64,000 nucleotides of DNA from CAVXFS01 sp963761115. Its GTDB lineage: Bacteria > Pseudomonadota > Gammaproteobacteria > Burkholderiales > Gallionellaceae. The notes under the pieces were generated by a model, which was not told where the DNA came from, searched no databases, and saw only the letters and a program-made list of their open reading frames with translations. This document shows, piece after piece, positions 46,017 through 53,137 of this stretch (position 1 is the first letter of the stretch; each line of letters starts with the position of its first letter). The stretch lies in NCBI GenBank assembly GCA_963761115.1, contig CAVXFS010000005.1:310001-374000 (forward strand). The letters are read 5' to 3'. Position numbers and translations under genes: made by a program.

Positions 46017-46451
46017 ATGCTCGCATTTCCTGAATGGTTCTTCTGGGCGCTGCTCTCGGCGGTGTTCGCGGCGATGACGGCGATCTTCGCCAAGATCGGC
46101 CTGGAGGGCATCGATTCGGATTACGCCACGCTGATACGCACCTGCGTGATCCTGCTGGTGCTCGCCACTTTCGTTTATTTTGCCGGCAAGTGGAGCAATC
46201 CGTTCGCCATCAGCCCGAAGTCCTGGCTGTTCCTGACCTTGTCTGCACTGGCTACCGGAGCGTCCTGGGTATGTTACTTCCGCGCGCTGAAGATCGGCGA
46301 GGCCTCGAAAGTCGCGCCGGTGGACAAGCTCAGCCTCGTGCTGGTCGCGATCTTCGCCTTCATCTTCCTCGGCGAACGCCCGGTCCCGAGGGAGTGGCTG
46401 GGCATCTGCATGGTCGCGGCCGGGGTGCTGGTGCTGGGATTCAAGCGCTGA
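46017..46451 (+). CDS. EamA-type small membrane transporter
   Basis: A 144-residue, five-helix half-size DMT/EamA protein: FWALLSAVFAAMTAIFAKIG, TCVILLVLATFVYFAG, WLFLTLSALATGASWVCYFR, LKIGEASKVAPVDKLSLVLV, FLGERPVPREWLGICMVAAG. These half-size proteins probably dimerise. Substrate unknown. Start at 46017 is preferred to 46005 because GAGG then lies six bases upstream. Confidence 0.88.
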   Translation: MLAFPEWFFWALLSAVFAAMTAIFAKIGLEGIDSDYATLIRTCVILLVLATFVYFAGKWSNPFAISPKSWLFLTLSALATGASWVCYFRALKIGEASKVAPVDKLSLVLVAIFAFIFLGERPVPREWLGICMVAAGVLVLGFKR

Positions 46452-46546
46452 AGAAACGTCGAATGGCAATGAGCCATCACTTTTGACGGGTATCATAGGC
46501 AGGTTGATCTATGCAAATATGGGTGAAGTAAAACAAACAACATCGT

Positions 46547-46572
46547 TCCCTCCCCCTGCAAGGGGGAAGGAG
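46547..46572. repeat. Partial copy of the argF-argG palindromic repeat
   Basis: CCCCCTGCAAGGGGGAAGGA is shared with the right unit between argF and argG (about 36050-36068). It forms a CCCCCT-GCA-AGGGGG hairpin, in the otherwise empty spacer 46452-46631 before the NYN gene. Confidence 0.75.
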
Positions 46573-46631
46573 CTAAAACCAATTCCGGAGGTTGTTAAAA
46601 TATCCGGAGTAATTGAACCAAGGAGTATCCG

Positions 46632-47459
46632 ATGGCAGGTCAACCCGAGATCACCAATATGGCATTGTTCTGCGATTTCGAGAACATCGCACTGGGTGTG
46701 CGCGATGCCAGGTATGCGCAGTTCGACATTCGCAAGGTGCTGGAACGCCTGCTGCTGAAGGGCAGCATCGTGGTCAAGAAGGCCTACTGCGACTGGGAAC
46801 GCTACAAGGATTTCAAGTCGACCATGCACGAGGCGGCATTCGAGTTGATCGAGATCCCGCATGTGCGGCAGTCCGGCAAGAACTCCGCCGACATCCGCAT
46901 GGTTGTCGATGCGCTCGACCTGTGCTACACCAAGTCGCATGTGGATTCCTTCGTCATCATCAGCGGCGATTCGGACTTCTCGCCGCTGGTGTCCAAGCTG
47001 CGCGAGAACAACAAGTACGTCATCGGCATCGGCGTGAAGGATTCGACCTCGGACCTGCTCAGCGCCAACTGCGACGAGTTCATCTTCTACGACGACCTGG
47101 TGCGTGAGCAGGAAGCCAAACAGAAGCGCAACGCCAGGAAAGCCCCGGCGAAAGCCGCGGCCAGCAAGGCGAAGCCGGCTGCCGCACGGGGCGAGGATGA
47201 CAAGCGCCAGGAAGCGCTCGATTTCATCGTCGAAACGGTCGAGGCATTGATCGTGGAGCGCGGCTCCGACGAGAAGATCTGGGGTTCGATGGTCAAGACC
47301 ACGATGCAGCGGCGCAAGCCGGGTTTCACCGAGTCCTACTACGGCTATCGTTCGTTCAAGGAATTGGTGGAGGATGCGCAGAAGCGCAAGCTGCTGGTAG
47401 TGGTGCGCGACGAGAAATCGGGGCAGTACACGGTACGCCTTCCGGCAGCGGAAGAGTGA
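46632..47459 (+). CDS. NYN-domain putative RNase with C-terminal OST-HTH/LOTUS domain
   Basis: A 275-residue protein. The N-terminal NYN (PIN-like) domain shows the acidic metal-site positions LFCDFENIALGV, KNSADIRMVVDALDL and VIISGDSDFSPLVSKLREN, the LabA/DUF88 pattern. A Lys/Ala-rich linker (about 160-190: KAPAKAAASKAKPAAARG) leads to an OST-HTH/LOTUS-like RNA-binding domain (WGSMVKTTMQRRKPGFTESY, GYRSFKELVEDAQKR). The combination predicts RNA cleavage or RNA regulation; the target is unknown. Twelve bases upstream of a thioredoxin gene. Confidence 0.9.
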   Translation: MAGQPEITNMALFCDFENIALGVRDARYAQFDIRKVLERLLLKGSIVVKKAYCDWERYKDFKSTMHEAAFELIEIPHVRQSGKNSADIRMVVDALDLCYTKSHVDSFVIISGDSDFSPLVSKLRENNKYVIGIGVKDSTSDLLSANCDEFIFYDDLVREQEAKQKRNARKAPAKAAASKAKPAAARGEDDKRQEALDFIVETVEALIVERGSDEKIWGSMVKTTMQRRKPGFTESYYGYRSFKELVEDAQKRKLLVVVRDEKSGQYTVRLPAAEE

Positions 47460-47471
47460 GCGGGCACCGGC

Positions 47472-47867
47472 ATGCATTCCTTGAATACCCATAGCTACAC
47501 CGTTGAAGAATCCAGTTTCGAAAAACTGGTCGAGAAGCGCTCTCATCAGGTGCCGGTACTGGTCGACATCAGTGCGGAATGGTGCGCGCCCTGCCGGGTG
47601 CTGGGGCCGGCGCTGCACAAGCTGGCGCGGGCGTACGAAGGCAAGTTCCTGCTCGGCCTGGTCGATGCGGACGAGAACATGAAGATCGCCGGACGGCACA
47701 AGGTGCGCGGTTTCCCGACCGTGGTTGCCTACAGTCACGGCAAGGAGATCGACCGTTTCCATGGCGCGCATCCGGAACATTTCCTGCGCCGCTTCATAGA
47801 TGGCGTGATCGAGCGGCATCAGGCTGAGGCGCAGGCAAACAGCGGTGTTGACGAAGTGCTGGACTGA
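47472..47867 (+). CDS. Thioredoxin-fold protein with WCAPC active site
   Basis: A 131-residue protein without a signal peptide, hence cytoplasmic. Redox centre VDISAEWCAPCRVLGPALHK; FLLGLVDADENMKIAGRHKV; cis-Pro in RGFPTVVAYSHGKEIDRFHG. Resembles the thioredoxin domain of CnoX/YbbN but lacks its TPR part. 12 bases after the NYN gene, so likely co-transcribed. Ends just before the first 96-bp repeat. Confidence 0.9.
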   Translation: MHSLNTHSYTVEESSFEKLVEKRSHQVPVLVDISAEWCAPCRVLGPALHKLARAYEGKFLLGLVDADENMKIAGRHKVRGFPTVVAYSHGKEIDRFHGAHPEHFLRRFIDGVIERHQAEAQANSGVDEVLD

Positions 47868-47877
47868 CTTGGATCAG

Positions 47878-47973
47878 CCTGAAATACTTGAATCAAGCCA
47901 CAGAGTACACATAACCAGCCACTTGCCAGCTTGCTGGCTTAGTGGATTGGCTAGTTGTTCCATCAGAGATCAC
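47878..47973 (+). repeat. 96-bp direct repeat, copy 1
   Basis: Matches 49482-49577 at 94 of 96 positions in the same orientation. Its centre is a hairpin (AACCAGCC...GGCTAGTT, CCACT/AGTGG and GCCAGC-TT-GCTGGC). The two copies bracket 1.5 kb holding two orphan genes and a toxin-antitoxin pair. The rest of 47974-48055 holds nothing recognisable. Confidence 0.92.
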
Positions 47974-48055
47974 TGAGAACCCCCTCGACCGATGGAGTCT
48001 GGCCCCATTGATTTGGTGGCGTGCCACAATGGTCTCTACCCGTCGGCAGCTAAAC

Positions 48056-48394
48056 TCAGGAACCCACGCCCCCGTTGCGCACTGTAGAGCCACTGAAAGA
48101 TGGATCATCGACGCATCGTTCGATCGGACCGGGGATGGAGCCGTTCGAGATCGCGAGCGCACACAGGGCGCGTTTGTAATGTTCCTTGGCACTGCAGGCA
48201 TTCTTGAAGGAAAGCGGGATCTGTTCAGCGATGCAGTCCGACGCTGCAATTTCGTCATCTGTGCCGATCCTGGCCATGCAGAAATCGGCGATCCATTGGA
48301 CTACCTCGCCCTGAATGGGACAGTCAGATTGTGTGTCCGCCGCCCAAACCTGGCTGCTCAAGATGAGTCCGGCGAGCATGATAGTGCATCTCAT
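48056..48394 (-). CDS. Exported cysteine-rich hypothetical protein
   Basis: A 112-residue protein with a clear signal peptide (MRCTIMLAGLILSSQVWAAD; cleavage after VWA). The mature part has six Cys (in SDCPIQ, DFCMAR, SDCIAE, NACSAK, ALCALA, ERCVDD), suggesting three disulfides in the periplasm. The family is not recognised. The C terminus (SFSGSTVRNGGVGS) is low-complexity. It lies in the island between the 96-bp repeats. Confidence 0.6.
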   Translation of the reverse strand: MRCTIMLAGLILSSQVWAADTQSDCPIQGEVVQWIADFCMARIGTDDEIAASDCIAEQIPLSFKNACSAKEHYKRALCALAISNGSIPGPIERCVDDPSFSGSTVRNGGVGS

Positions 48395-48449
48395 TTTTGG
48401 CCTAACGAAGGTAATGGACTTCCCTAGTATTTAAAGGGCTCTGACCTCT

Positions 48450-48794
48450 TTAATTTGCAGGATAAACCGACACCCATGCGGCGTAAACGATACCTGCAAC
48501 ATATAGCCCGCCAAAGATCTCCTTGTTATGGCGAGCGAGCCAGAGTGGAAGATAGATGTCGAAATTGTCCTGGCGCTCCGAGGTGTAGCGGCCGGCAACA
48601 TCGGTTAGCGGACACCTCATCCGGTTGGCCATGAGCACGATAACCTCCAGGAAAACGAAACCGACCAGGCCCCAGGCCACCGAAAGCTTCCCGAGAAACG
48701 CGAAGACGGGAATAGCCAAAATCGACCCGGCGAAGGCTGCCCACACCAGAGTGTGGATCGCTTTGATGGCACGCAGCTTTGATTCAGGGTTCAT
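48450..48794 (-). CDS. Small membrane protein of unknown function
   Basis: A 114-residue protein with three or four hydrophobic segments (IHTLVWAAFAGSILAIPVFA, VAWGLVGFVFLEVIVLM, IFGGLYVAGIVYAAWVSVYP) and a conserved-looking polar core (MRCPLTDVAGRYT, NFDIYLPLWLARHNKEIFG). The family is not recognised. The ATG at 48794 begins the plausible N terminus; an in-frame GTG at 48818 next to AGGTGGA is an alternative. Confidence 0.6.
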   Translation of the reverse strand: MNPESKLRAIKAIHTLVWAAFAGSILAIPVFAFLGKLSVAWGLVGFVFLEVIVLMANRMRCPLTDVAGRYTSERQDNFDIYLPLWLARHNKEIFGGLYVAGIVYAAWVSVYPAN

Positions 48795-48892
48795 CGGGAC
48801 CGCGCTAAACCTTAACACTCCACCTGATGTTTGCCATAACCGGATTGTGCGGCTTTATCGTGCTAGTCCGTACGATGGATGGGTTGAGCCTC

Positions 48893-49159
48893 TCATTCAT
48901 AGTGCGTCCACATCCGCAAGACGCGAACCGTTTTCTCTTTGGTAAAAACTTCGTACACGATGCGGTGCTGAATATTGATGCGGCGAGAGTATGTGCCAGC
49001 AAGATCGCCGACCAACTTCTCGAAGGGAGGTGGATTCTGGAATGGGTCGTTGGCAAGAACCGCGAGCAATTCTTCCGCCTTTGGTTTAAGACCACTTGCA
49101 GCAAGTTTCTTTGCATCCTTCATCGCTTGCCTGGCAAAAACAACTACCCAACTCACCAC
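48893..49159 (-). CDS. RelE/YoeB-type mRNA interferase toxin
   Basis: An 88-residue toxin of the YoeB/Txe branch: VVFARQAMKDAKKLAASGLK, PPPFEKLVGDLAGTYSRRIN, IQHRIVYEVFTKEKTVRVLRMWTHYE. The conserved Tyr-Ser-Arg-Arg-Ile, His-Arg and C-terminal His-Tyr positions of YoeB are all present, so it is probably an active ribosome-dependent mRNA endonuclease. Its start overlaps the antitoxin stop by 7 bases. Confidence 0.92.
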   Translation of the reverse strand: MVSWVVVFARQAMKDAKKLAASGLKPKAEELLAVLANDPFQNPPPFEKLVGDLAGTYSRRINIQHRIVYEVFTKEKTVRVLRMWTHYE

Positions 49160-49395
49160 TTAAGCGTCTTCGAACTTTTTGCGAGGGGCTCGGCCATACC
49201 GGCCTTGATCGATTCGCGCATGCCAGGCACGGCCAGCAGGTACAGGGTTTCCTGTATTGCGCTCCAATCTTCTGTGGAGAGCAGCACGGCACTGTTCCGT
49301 TTTCCGGAAATGATGATCGGTTCGTGCGACTCAACGGTTTGATCGATGAGCCGATACAGATTGGCGCGAGCTTCGCTGGCGGTAAGTGTGTTCAT
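49153..49395 (-). CDS. YefM/Phd-family antitoxin
   Basis: An 80-residue antitoxin: TLTASEARANLYRLIDQTVE, EPIIISGKRNSAVLLSTEDW, SAIQETLYLLAVPGMRESIK. This is the canonical YefM fold, with an N-terminal DNA-binding dimer and a C-terminal toxin-neutralising tail. GGAG at a six-base distance precedes the ATG, and a promoter with a palindromic operator lies directly upstream. Forms a co-translated module with the toxin gene. Confidence 0.92.
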   Translation of the reverse strand: MNTLTASEARANLYRLIDQTVESHEPIIISGKRNSAVLLSTEDWSAIQETLYLLAVPGMRESIKAGMAEPLAKSSKTLKW

Positions 49396-49419
49396 TGCGT
49401 GCTCCTTTCAAGAAGCCTG

Positions 49420-49448
49420 ATGGTACGGTTTAACGTACGTTTAGTCAA
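49420..49448 (-). promoter_or_regulatory. Toxin-antitoxin promoter and operator
   Basis: Minus strand TTGACT (49448-49443), 17-base spacer, TACCAT (49425-49420). Inside the spacer is the perfect palindrome AACGTACGTT (49432-49441); a second GTAC lies at 49423-49426. YefM proteins bind paired palindromes with a GTAC core, so autorepression is expected. Confidence 0.7.
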
Positions 49449-49481
49449 GTTGCTGTGAACTCATTGGCAGGCCCCATTGAT

Positions 49482-49671
49482 CCTGAAATTCTTGAATCAA
49501 GCCACAGAGTACACATAACCAGCCACTTGCCAGCTTGCTGGCTTAGTGGATTGGCTAGTTGTTTCATCAGAGATCACAGAGGGAAAACCTATTCGCACAG
49601 GTAGGATGCGGTTACTTCGCCACCACATCCTTCTCCGCTTTTCTCTGTGATCTCTGTGTCCTCTGTGGCTA
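49482..49671. repeat. MITE-like palindromic element containing 96-bp repeat copy 2
   Basis: Bases 49482-49577 repeat 47878-47973. The element continues to 49671 and has nested inverted repeats: 49499-49515 pairs with 49655-49671 (15 of 17) and 49568-49581 pairs perfectly with 49643-49656 (CAGAGATCACAGAG). It has no coding capacity. It fills most of the gene-free stretch 49396-49695 between the antitoxin promoter and the GGDEF gene. Confidence 0.85.
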
Positions 49672-49695
49672 TCTGTTTTTTTGCTGTAATCAAAT

Positions 49696-51219
49696 TCACT
49701 CACTGACTCCCTGCATTCCCGCCTGATACACCTGGACGTTGTTGCGCCCGTTCTTCTTCGCGTGATACATCGCGATGTCGGCACTCTTGACCAGCAGCTT
49801 CTCTTCCTTGCCGTGCTCCGGATAGATGGCCACGCCTATGCTGGAACCGATGTTGAGGGTGTGCCCCGCCAGTTCGAAAGGCAGGTTCAGCGCATCGAGG
49901 ATCTTCTCCCCGACTTTGTTGGCGGCGGCTTTTGTTTCGATGGTCGGCAGCAGGATGACGAATTCGTCGCCGCCTACGCGCGCGGCGGTGTCCGAATCGC
50001 GCAGGCAATCCTGGATGCGCTGCGCGACCTCCTTCAGCAGCATGTCGCCAACGCCGTGGCCGTAGGTATCGTTGACCGGCTTGAACTTGTCCAGGTCGAT
50101 GAACATCAGCGCCAGTTTCGCCTTGTTGCGCTGCGCGGCGGCGATCGCCTGCTGCAGGCGGTCGTTGAACAATGCGCGGTTGGGCAGGTGGGTGAGCGCA
50201 TCGTATTGCGCCATGTGCTGCATGTGTTCCTCGATGTCCTTGCGCTCGGTGATATCGGTGGAGATGCCGCACAGCGCATAGATGCTGCCGTCCCCTCTTC
50301 GCAGGGGAATCTTGACGGTCAGGAACACCTCGGTCAGTCCGGTCAGGATATTGGGGTTGGTCTCTTCCAGTTGCAGTTTCTCGCCATTGAGCAACACGCG
50401 CAGGTCGTCCTTGCGCATGTTGGCGGCGGTGTCGGCATCGAAGAACTTGCTGTCGTCGTAGCCGACGATCTCTTCCATCGGTGCATCGAAGCGGTCGCGC
50501 AACAGGCGGTTGGCGAACAGGTAGCGACTTTGCGTGTCCTTGGTGTAGATGTAGGCGCTGACGTTTTCCAGGATATCGGACAACAGCTTCTCGCTGTGCT
50601 TGAGCGCCTGGTCGGCGCGGCTGCGGGCCAGCGCGATCTCGGCCAGATTGGCGGTCTGCTCGATCAGGCGGATCTCTTCCGCGGTCGGCTGGTGCACTTG
50701 CCGGTGATAGATGCCGAAGGTGCCGAGTATCTTGCCGGAAGCCGAACGGATGGGTTCCGCCCAGCACGCTTTCAGCCCTGCCCTGGCAGTGACCTCCCGC
50801 AGGCTTGCCCAGTAAGGATGGGTCTGCACATCTTCGACGATGACGCGCTGGCCGGTGAAGGCTGCAGTGCCGCAGGAACCGGCGCCGATGCCGATCTCGG
50901 TGCCGTCGATCGCGGCATTGAAGAAATCGGGCAGGCTCGGGGCCGCGCCGGTCTGCAGGTGAGCGCCTGCAATGTCGAGCAACAGGATGCTGCAAAGCAG
51001 GGAGGGATGTTCCTGTTCGACGCCATGCACGATGGCCTCAAGCAATTCTGCCAGCGGCGCACCCTGGGCCAGCAATTCCAGTACATGGTTGCGGGTCTGC
51101 TCGCGCTGTTCGGAATGCCTGCTGTCGGAGCGGTCACGCGCGAGCCTGCGCTTGATCAGCCCGATGTAGAACACGAGCGCGGCGATGACGCCGAGCAGCA
51201 GCAGGATAAACGTTACCAC
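49696..51219 (-). CDS. GAF-PAS-GGDEF diguanylate cyclase
   Basis: A 507-residue membrane-anchored cyclase. GTG start at 51219, with GGAGGG seven bases upstream, giving one N-terminal membrane helix (VTFILLLLGVIAALVFYIGL); a longer open frame to 51342 overlaps cysB and is not supported. GAF (about 55-200: GSCGTAAFTGQRVIVEDVQT), PAS (about 215-330: LENVSAYIYTKDTQSRYLFA) and GGDEF (about 340-500) with DALTHLPNRALFNDRL and intact VGGDEFVILL follow. Probably makes c-di-GMP. The transcript reads out of the cysB neighbourhood leftward toward the repeat. Confidence 0.92.
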   Translation of the reverse strand: MVTFILLLLGVIAALVFYIGLIKRRLARDRSDSRHSEQREQTRNHVLELLAQGAPLAELLEAIVHGVEQEHPSLLCSILLLDIAGAHLQTGAAPSLPDFFNAAIDGTEIGIGAGSCGTAAFTGQRVIVEDVQTHPYWASLREVTARAGLKACWAEPIRSASGKILGTFGIYHRQVHQPTAEEIRLIEQTANLAEIALARSRADQALKHSEKLLSDILENVSAYIYTKDTQSRYLFANRLLRDRFDAPMEEIVGYDDSKFFDADTAANMRKDDLRVLLNGEKLQLEETNPNILTGLTEVFLTVKIPLRRGDGSIYALCGISTDITERKDIEEHMQHMAQYDALTHLPNRALFNDRLQQAIAAAQRNKAKLALMFIDLDKFKPVNDTYGHGVGDMLLKEVAQRIQDCLRDSDTAARVGGDEFVILLPTIETKAAANKVGEKILDALNLPFELAGHTLNIGSSIGVAIYPEHGKEEKLLVKSADIAMYHAKKNGRNNVQVYQAGMQGVSE

Positions 51220-51292
51220 TGCTGTTCCCTCCGGAGGGTTGCTGCTGCCGGAGTGTAGTCCGGCGCTACAGGCAGGGATTGCGATGCCGGCT

Positions 51293-52231
51293 TCATGGCT
51301 GGTCCGGTGCCTCGCGTTGCAGCGCTTTCGCCACCACGTCACGGGTCAGGTGCGAGGCGAATAGCTCGATGAAATCGTATGTGTAGCCGCGCAGGTATTC
51401 GTTCCTGCGGATGGCGATGCGCGTGGTGCTGGGCTGGAACAGGTGGCCGGCCTCGAGCATGCGCAGGTGCTTGTCGCGTTCCGGAATATAGGCCATATGC
51501 GCAACGATGCCGATGCCGAGACCCAGTTCGACGTAGGTCTTGATCACGTCCGCATCGATCGCGGTGAGCACGATGTTGGGAGCGAGGTTCTTCGCCTGGA
51601 ATGCGGCGTTGATCTTGTTGCGTCCGGTGAAGGCGAAGTCGTAGGTGATGATCGGATATTGCGCGACCTTGTCCAGCGTCAGTTTGTTCTCCGCCAGCAG
51701 CGGGTGTTTCGGTGGCGTGATGATGCAGTGGTGCCATTCATAGCAGGGCAGCGTGACCAGTTCGTCGTACAGCGCCAGGCTTTCGGTGGCGATGGCGATG
51801 TCGGCCTCGCCATCCAGCACCTGTTGCGCGATCTGTGTCGGGTTGCCCTGGTGCAGGTTGAGCTTGACCTTCGGATAGCGCTTGATGAATTGCCTGACCA
51901 CCGGCGGCAGCGCGTAACGTGCCTGGGTGTGGGTGGTGGCGACGGTCAGCGTGCCATTGTCCTGTGCGCGGAACTCCTCGCTCACCTGCCTGAGGTTGTC
52001 GGTGTCGTGCAGGATGCGGCCGACGATCTCGAGTATCGCCTTGCCCGGTTCGGTGACGGCGCTGAGGCGCTTGCCGTTGCGCACAAAGATCTCGATGCCG
52101 AGTTCTTCCTCGAGCAGCTTGATCTGCTTGCTGATGCCCGGTTGCGAAGTGAACAGCGCCTCTGCCGCGCTGGAGATCTTCAATCCCTGTTTGTTCACTT
52201 CGAAAAGATAACGCAGTTGCTGCATGTTCAT
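51293..52231 (-). CDS. cysB: LysR-type regulator CysB
   Basis: A 312-residue LysR regulator of the CysB/Cbl branch: MNMQQLRYLFEVNKQGLKIS, then the helix-turn-helix SSAAEALFTSQPGISKQIKL, and the ligand domain with TTHTQARYALPPVVRQFIKR and AIDADVIKTYVELGLGIGIV, the O/N-acetylserine-site segments of CysB. It is divergent from the sulfite-exporter and sulfate-assimilation genes, which it presumably activates under sulfur limitation. The AT-rich intergenic region 52232-52307 is the likely shared control region. Confidence 0.94.
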   Translation of the reverse strand: MNMQQLRYLFEVNKQGLKISSAAEALFTSQPGISKQIKLLEEELGIEIFVRNGKRLSAVTEPGKAILEIVGRILHDTDNLRQVSEEFRAQDNGTLTVATTHTQARYALPPVVRQFIKRYPKVKLNLHQGNPTQIAQQVLDGEADIAIATESLALYDELVTLPCYEWHHCIITPPKHPLLAENKLTLDKVAQYPIITYDFAFTGRNKINAAFQAKNLAPNIVLTAIDADVIKTYVELGLGIGIVAHMAYIPERDKHLRMLEAGHLFQPSTTRIAIRRNEYLRGYTYDFIELFASHLTRDVVAKALQREAPDQP

Positions 52232-52331
52232 GCTGCGGCCCCTTATGCTCTCAGGTTATAACATACTAACATAATACCATTTAGTAACGATAAGCAGGTC
52301 AGCTACGATGCGCTCCACATTTGGAGACTTC

Positions 52332-53114
52332 ATGGACTGGCTCTACACATTTTCAGGTTTCCTGGTCGGCTTCATCGTCGGCGTGACCGGCGTTGGCGGC
52401 GGTTCGCTGATGACGCCATTGCTGGTGCTGGTGTTCGGCGTCGCGCCGGCGACCGCCGTCGGCACCGACCTGCTGTATGCCGCGCTGACGAAATTGGGCG
52501 GCAGTTGGGCGCACAGCCGCAACGGCACGGTCGACTGGAAAGTGGTCCGGCTGCTGGCAACCGGCAGTCTGCCCGCAGCCCTGCTCAGCTTGCTGGCGCT
52601 CAAGCACCTGGCGCTGGATGAGAAGGAACTGAAGTTGTTGATCACCGGGGTGTTGAGTGTGGCGCTGGTGTTGACCGCGCTGGCCCTGATGCTCAAGCCA
52701 TGGCTGCAAAAACTCGGACGCAGGGCAGACGGCGCGGCGCATGAATTGCATCTGCGCCATCTGCCGGGGGCAACCATCCTGACCGGCGCGCTGCTCGGCG
52801 GACTGGTGACGATTTCCTCGGTCGGCGCGGGCGCGCTGGGCGTGGTGGTGCTGCTGTTCCTGTACCCGCGCCTGTCGATGGCCAGGATAGTCGGCACCGA
52901 CATCGCCCATGCGGTGCCGCTCACGCTGATCGCCGGACTCGGTCATGCAGCGTTGGGCACGGTGGATTTCGGGTTGCTGGGCAGCCTGTTGCTGGGCTCG
53001 CTGCCGGGAATCTACCTGGGCAGCCACCTCGGCGTGAAGATACCGGAACGCGTGCTGCGCCCGATCCTGGCGACGATGCTGATGCTGATCGGCGGCCGCT
53101 TGTTGTTCGAGTAG
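52332..53114 (+). CDS. TauE/SafE-family sulfite exporter-like permease
   Basis: A 260-residue permease with eight hydrophobic segments and the two TauE/SafE repeats: FLVGFIVGVTGVGGGSLMTP (GVGGG loop) and VTISSVGAGALGVVVLLFLY (SVGAG). GGAG five bases before the ATG at 52332 supports this start over the ATG at 52308. The cysB-exporter-sulfite reductase order suggests it moves a sulfur oxyanion, either sulfate in or excess sulfite out; direction is not determined. Confidence 0.88.
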   Translation: MDWLYTFSGFLVGFIVGVTGVGGGSLMTPLLVLVFGVAPATAVGTDLLYAALTKLGGSWAHSRNGTVDWKVVRLLATGSLPAALLSLLALKHLALDEKELKLLITGVLSVALVLTALALMLKPWLQKLGRRADGAAHELHLRHLPGATILTGALLGGLVTISSVGAGALGVVVLLFLYPRLSMARIVGTDIAHAVPLTLIAGLGHAALGTVDFGLLGSLLLGSLPGIYLGSHLGVKIPERVLRPILATMLMLIGGRLLFE

Positions 53115-53137
53115 GAATTTTGTAAAGGGAAATTGAA

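Noticed and set aside
47893..48258. 121-codon minus-strand frame sharing its C-terminal tail with a frame at 49497-49784
   Set aside because: The shared tail is the 96-bp repeat read in the same frame. The remainder is Arg/Ser-rich shadow sequence overlapping the exported Cys-rich gene.
47878..49577. 96-bp repeats as integron attC sites flanking gene cassettes
   Set aside because: The repeats fold like attC but lack the RYYYAAC and GTTRRRY core boxes, and no integron integrase is present. The longer element at 49482-49671 looks like a MITE.
51220..51342. N-terminal extension of the GGDEF protein into cysB
   Set aside because: A GTG at 51219 with GGAGGG at good spacing directly precedes the membrane helix; the extension overlaps cysB coding sequence.
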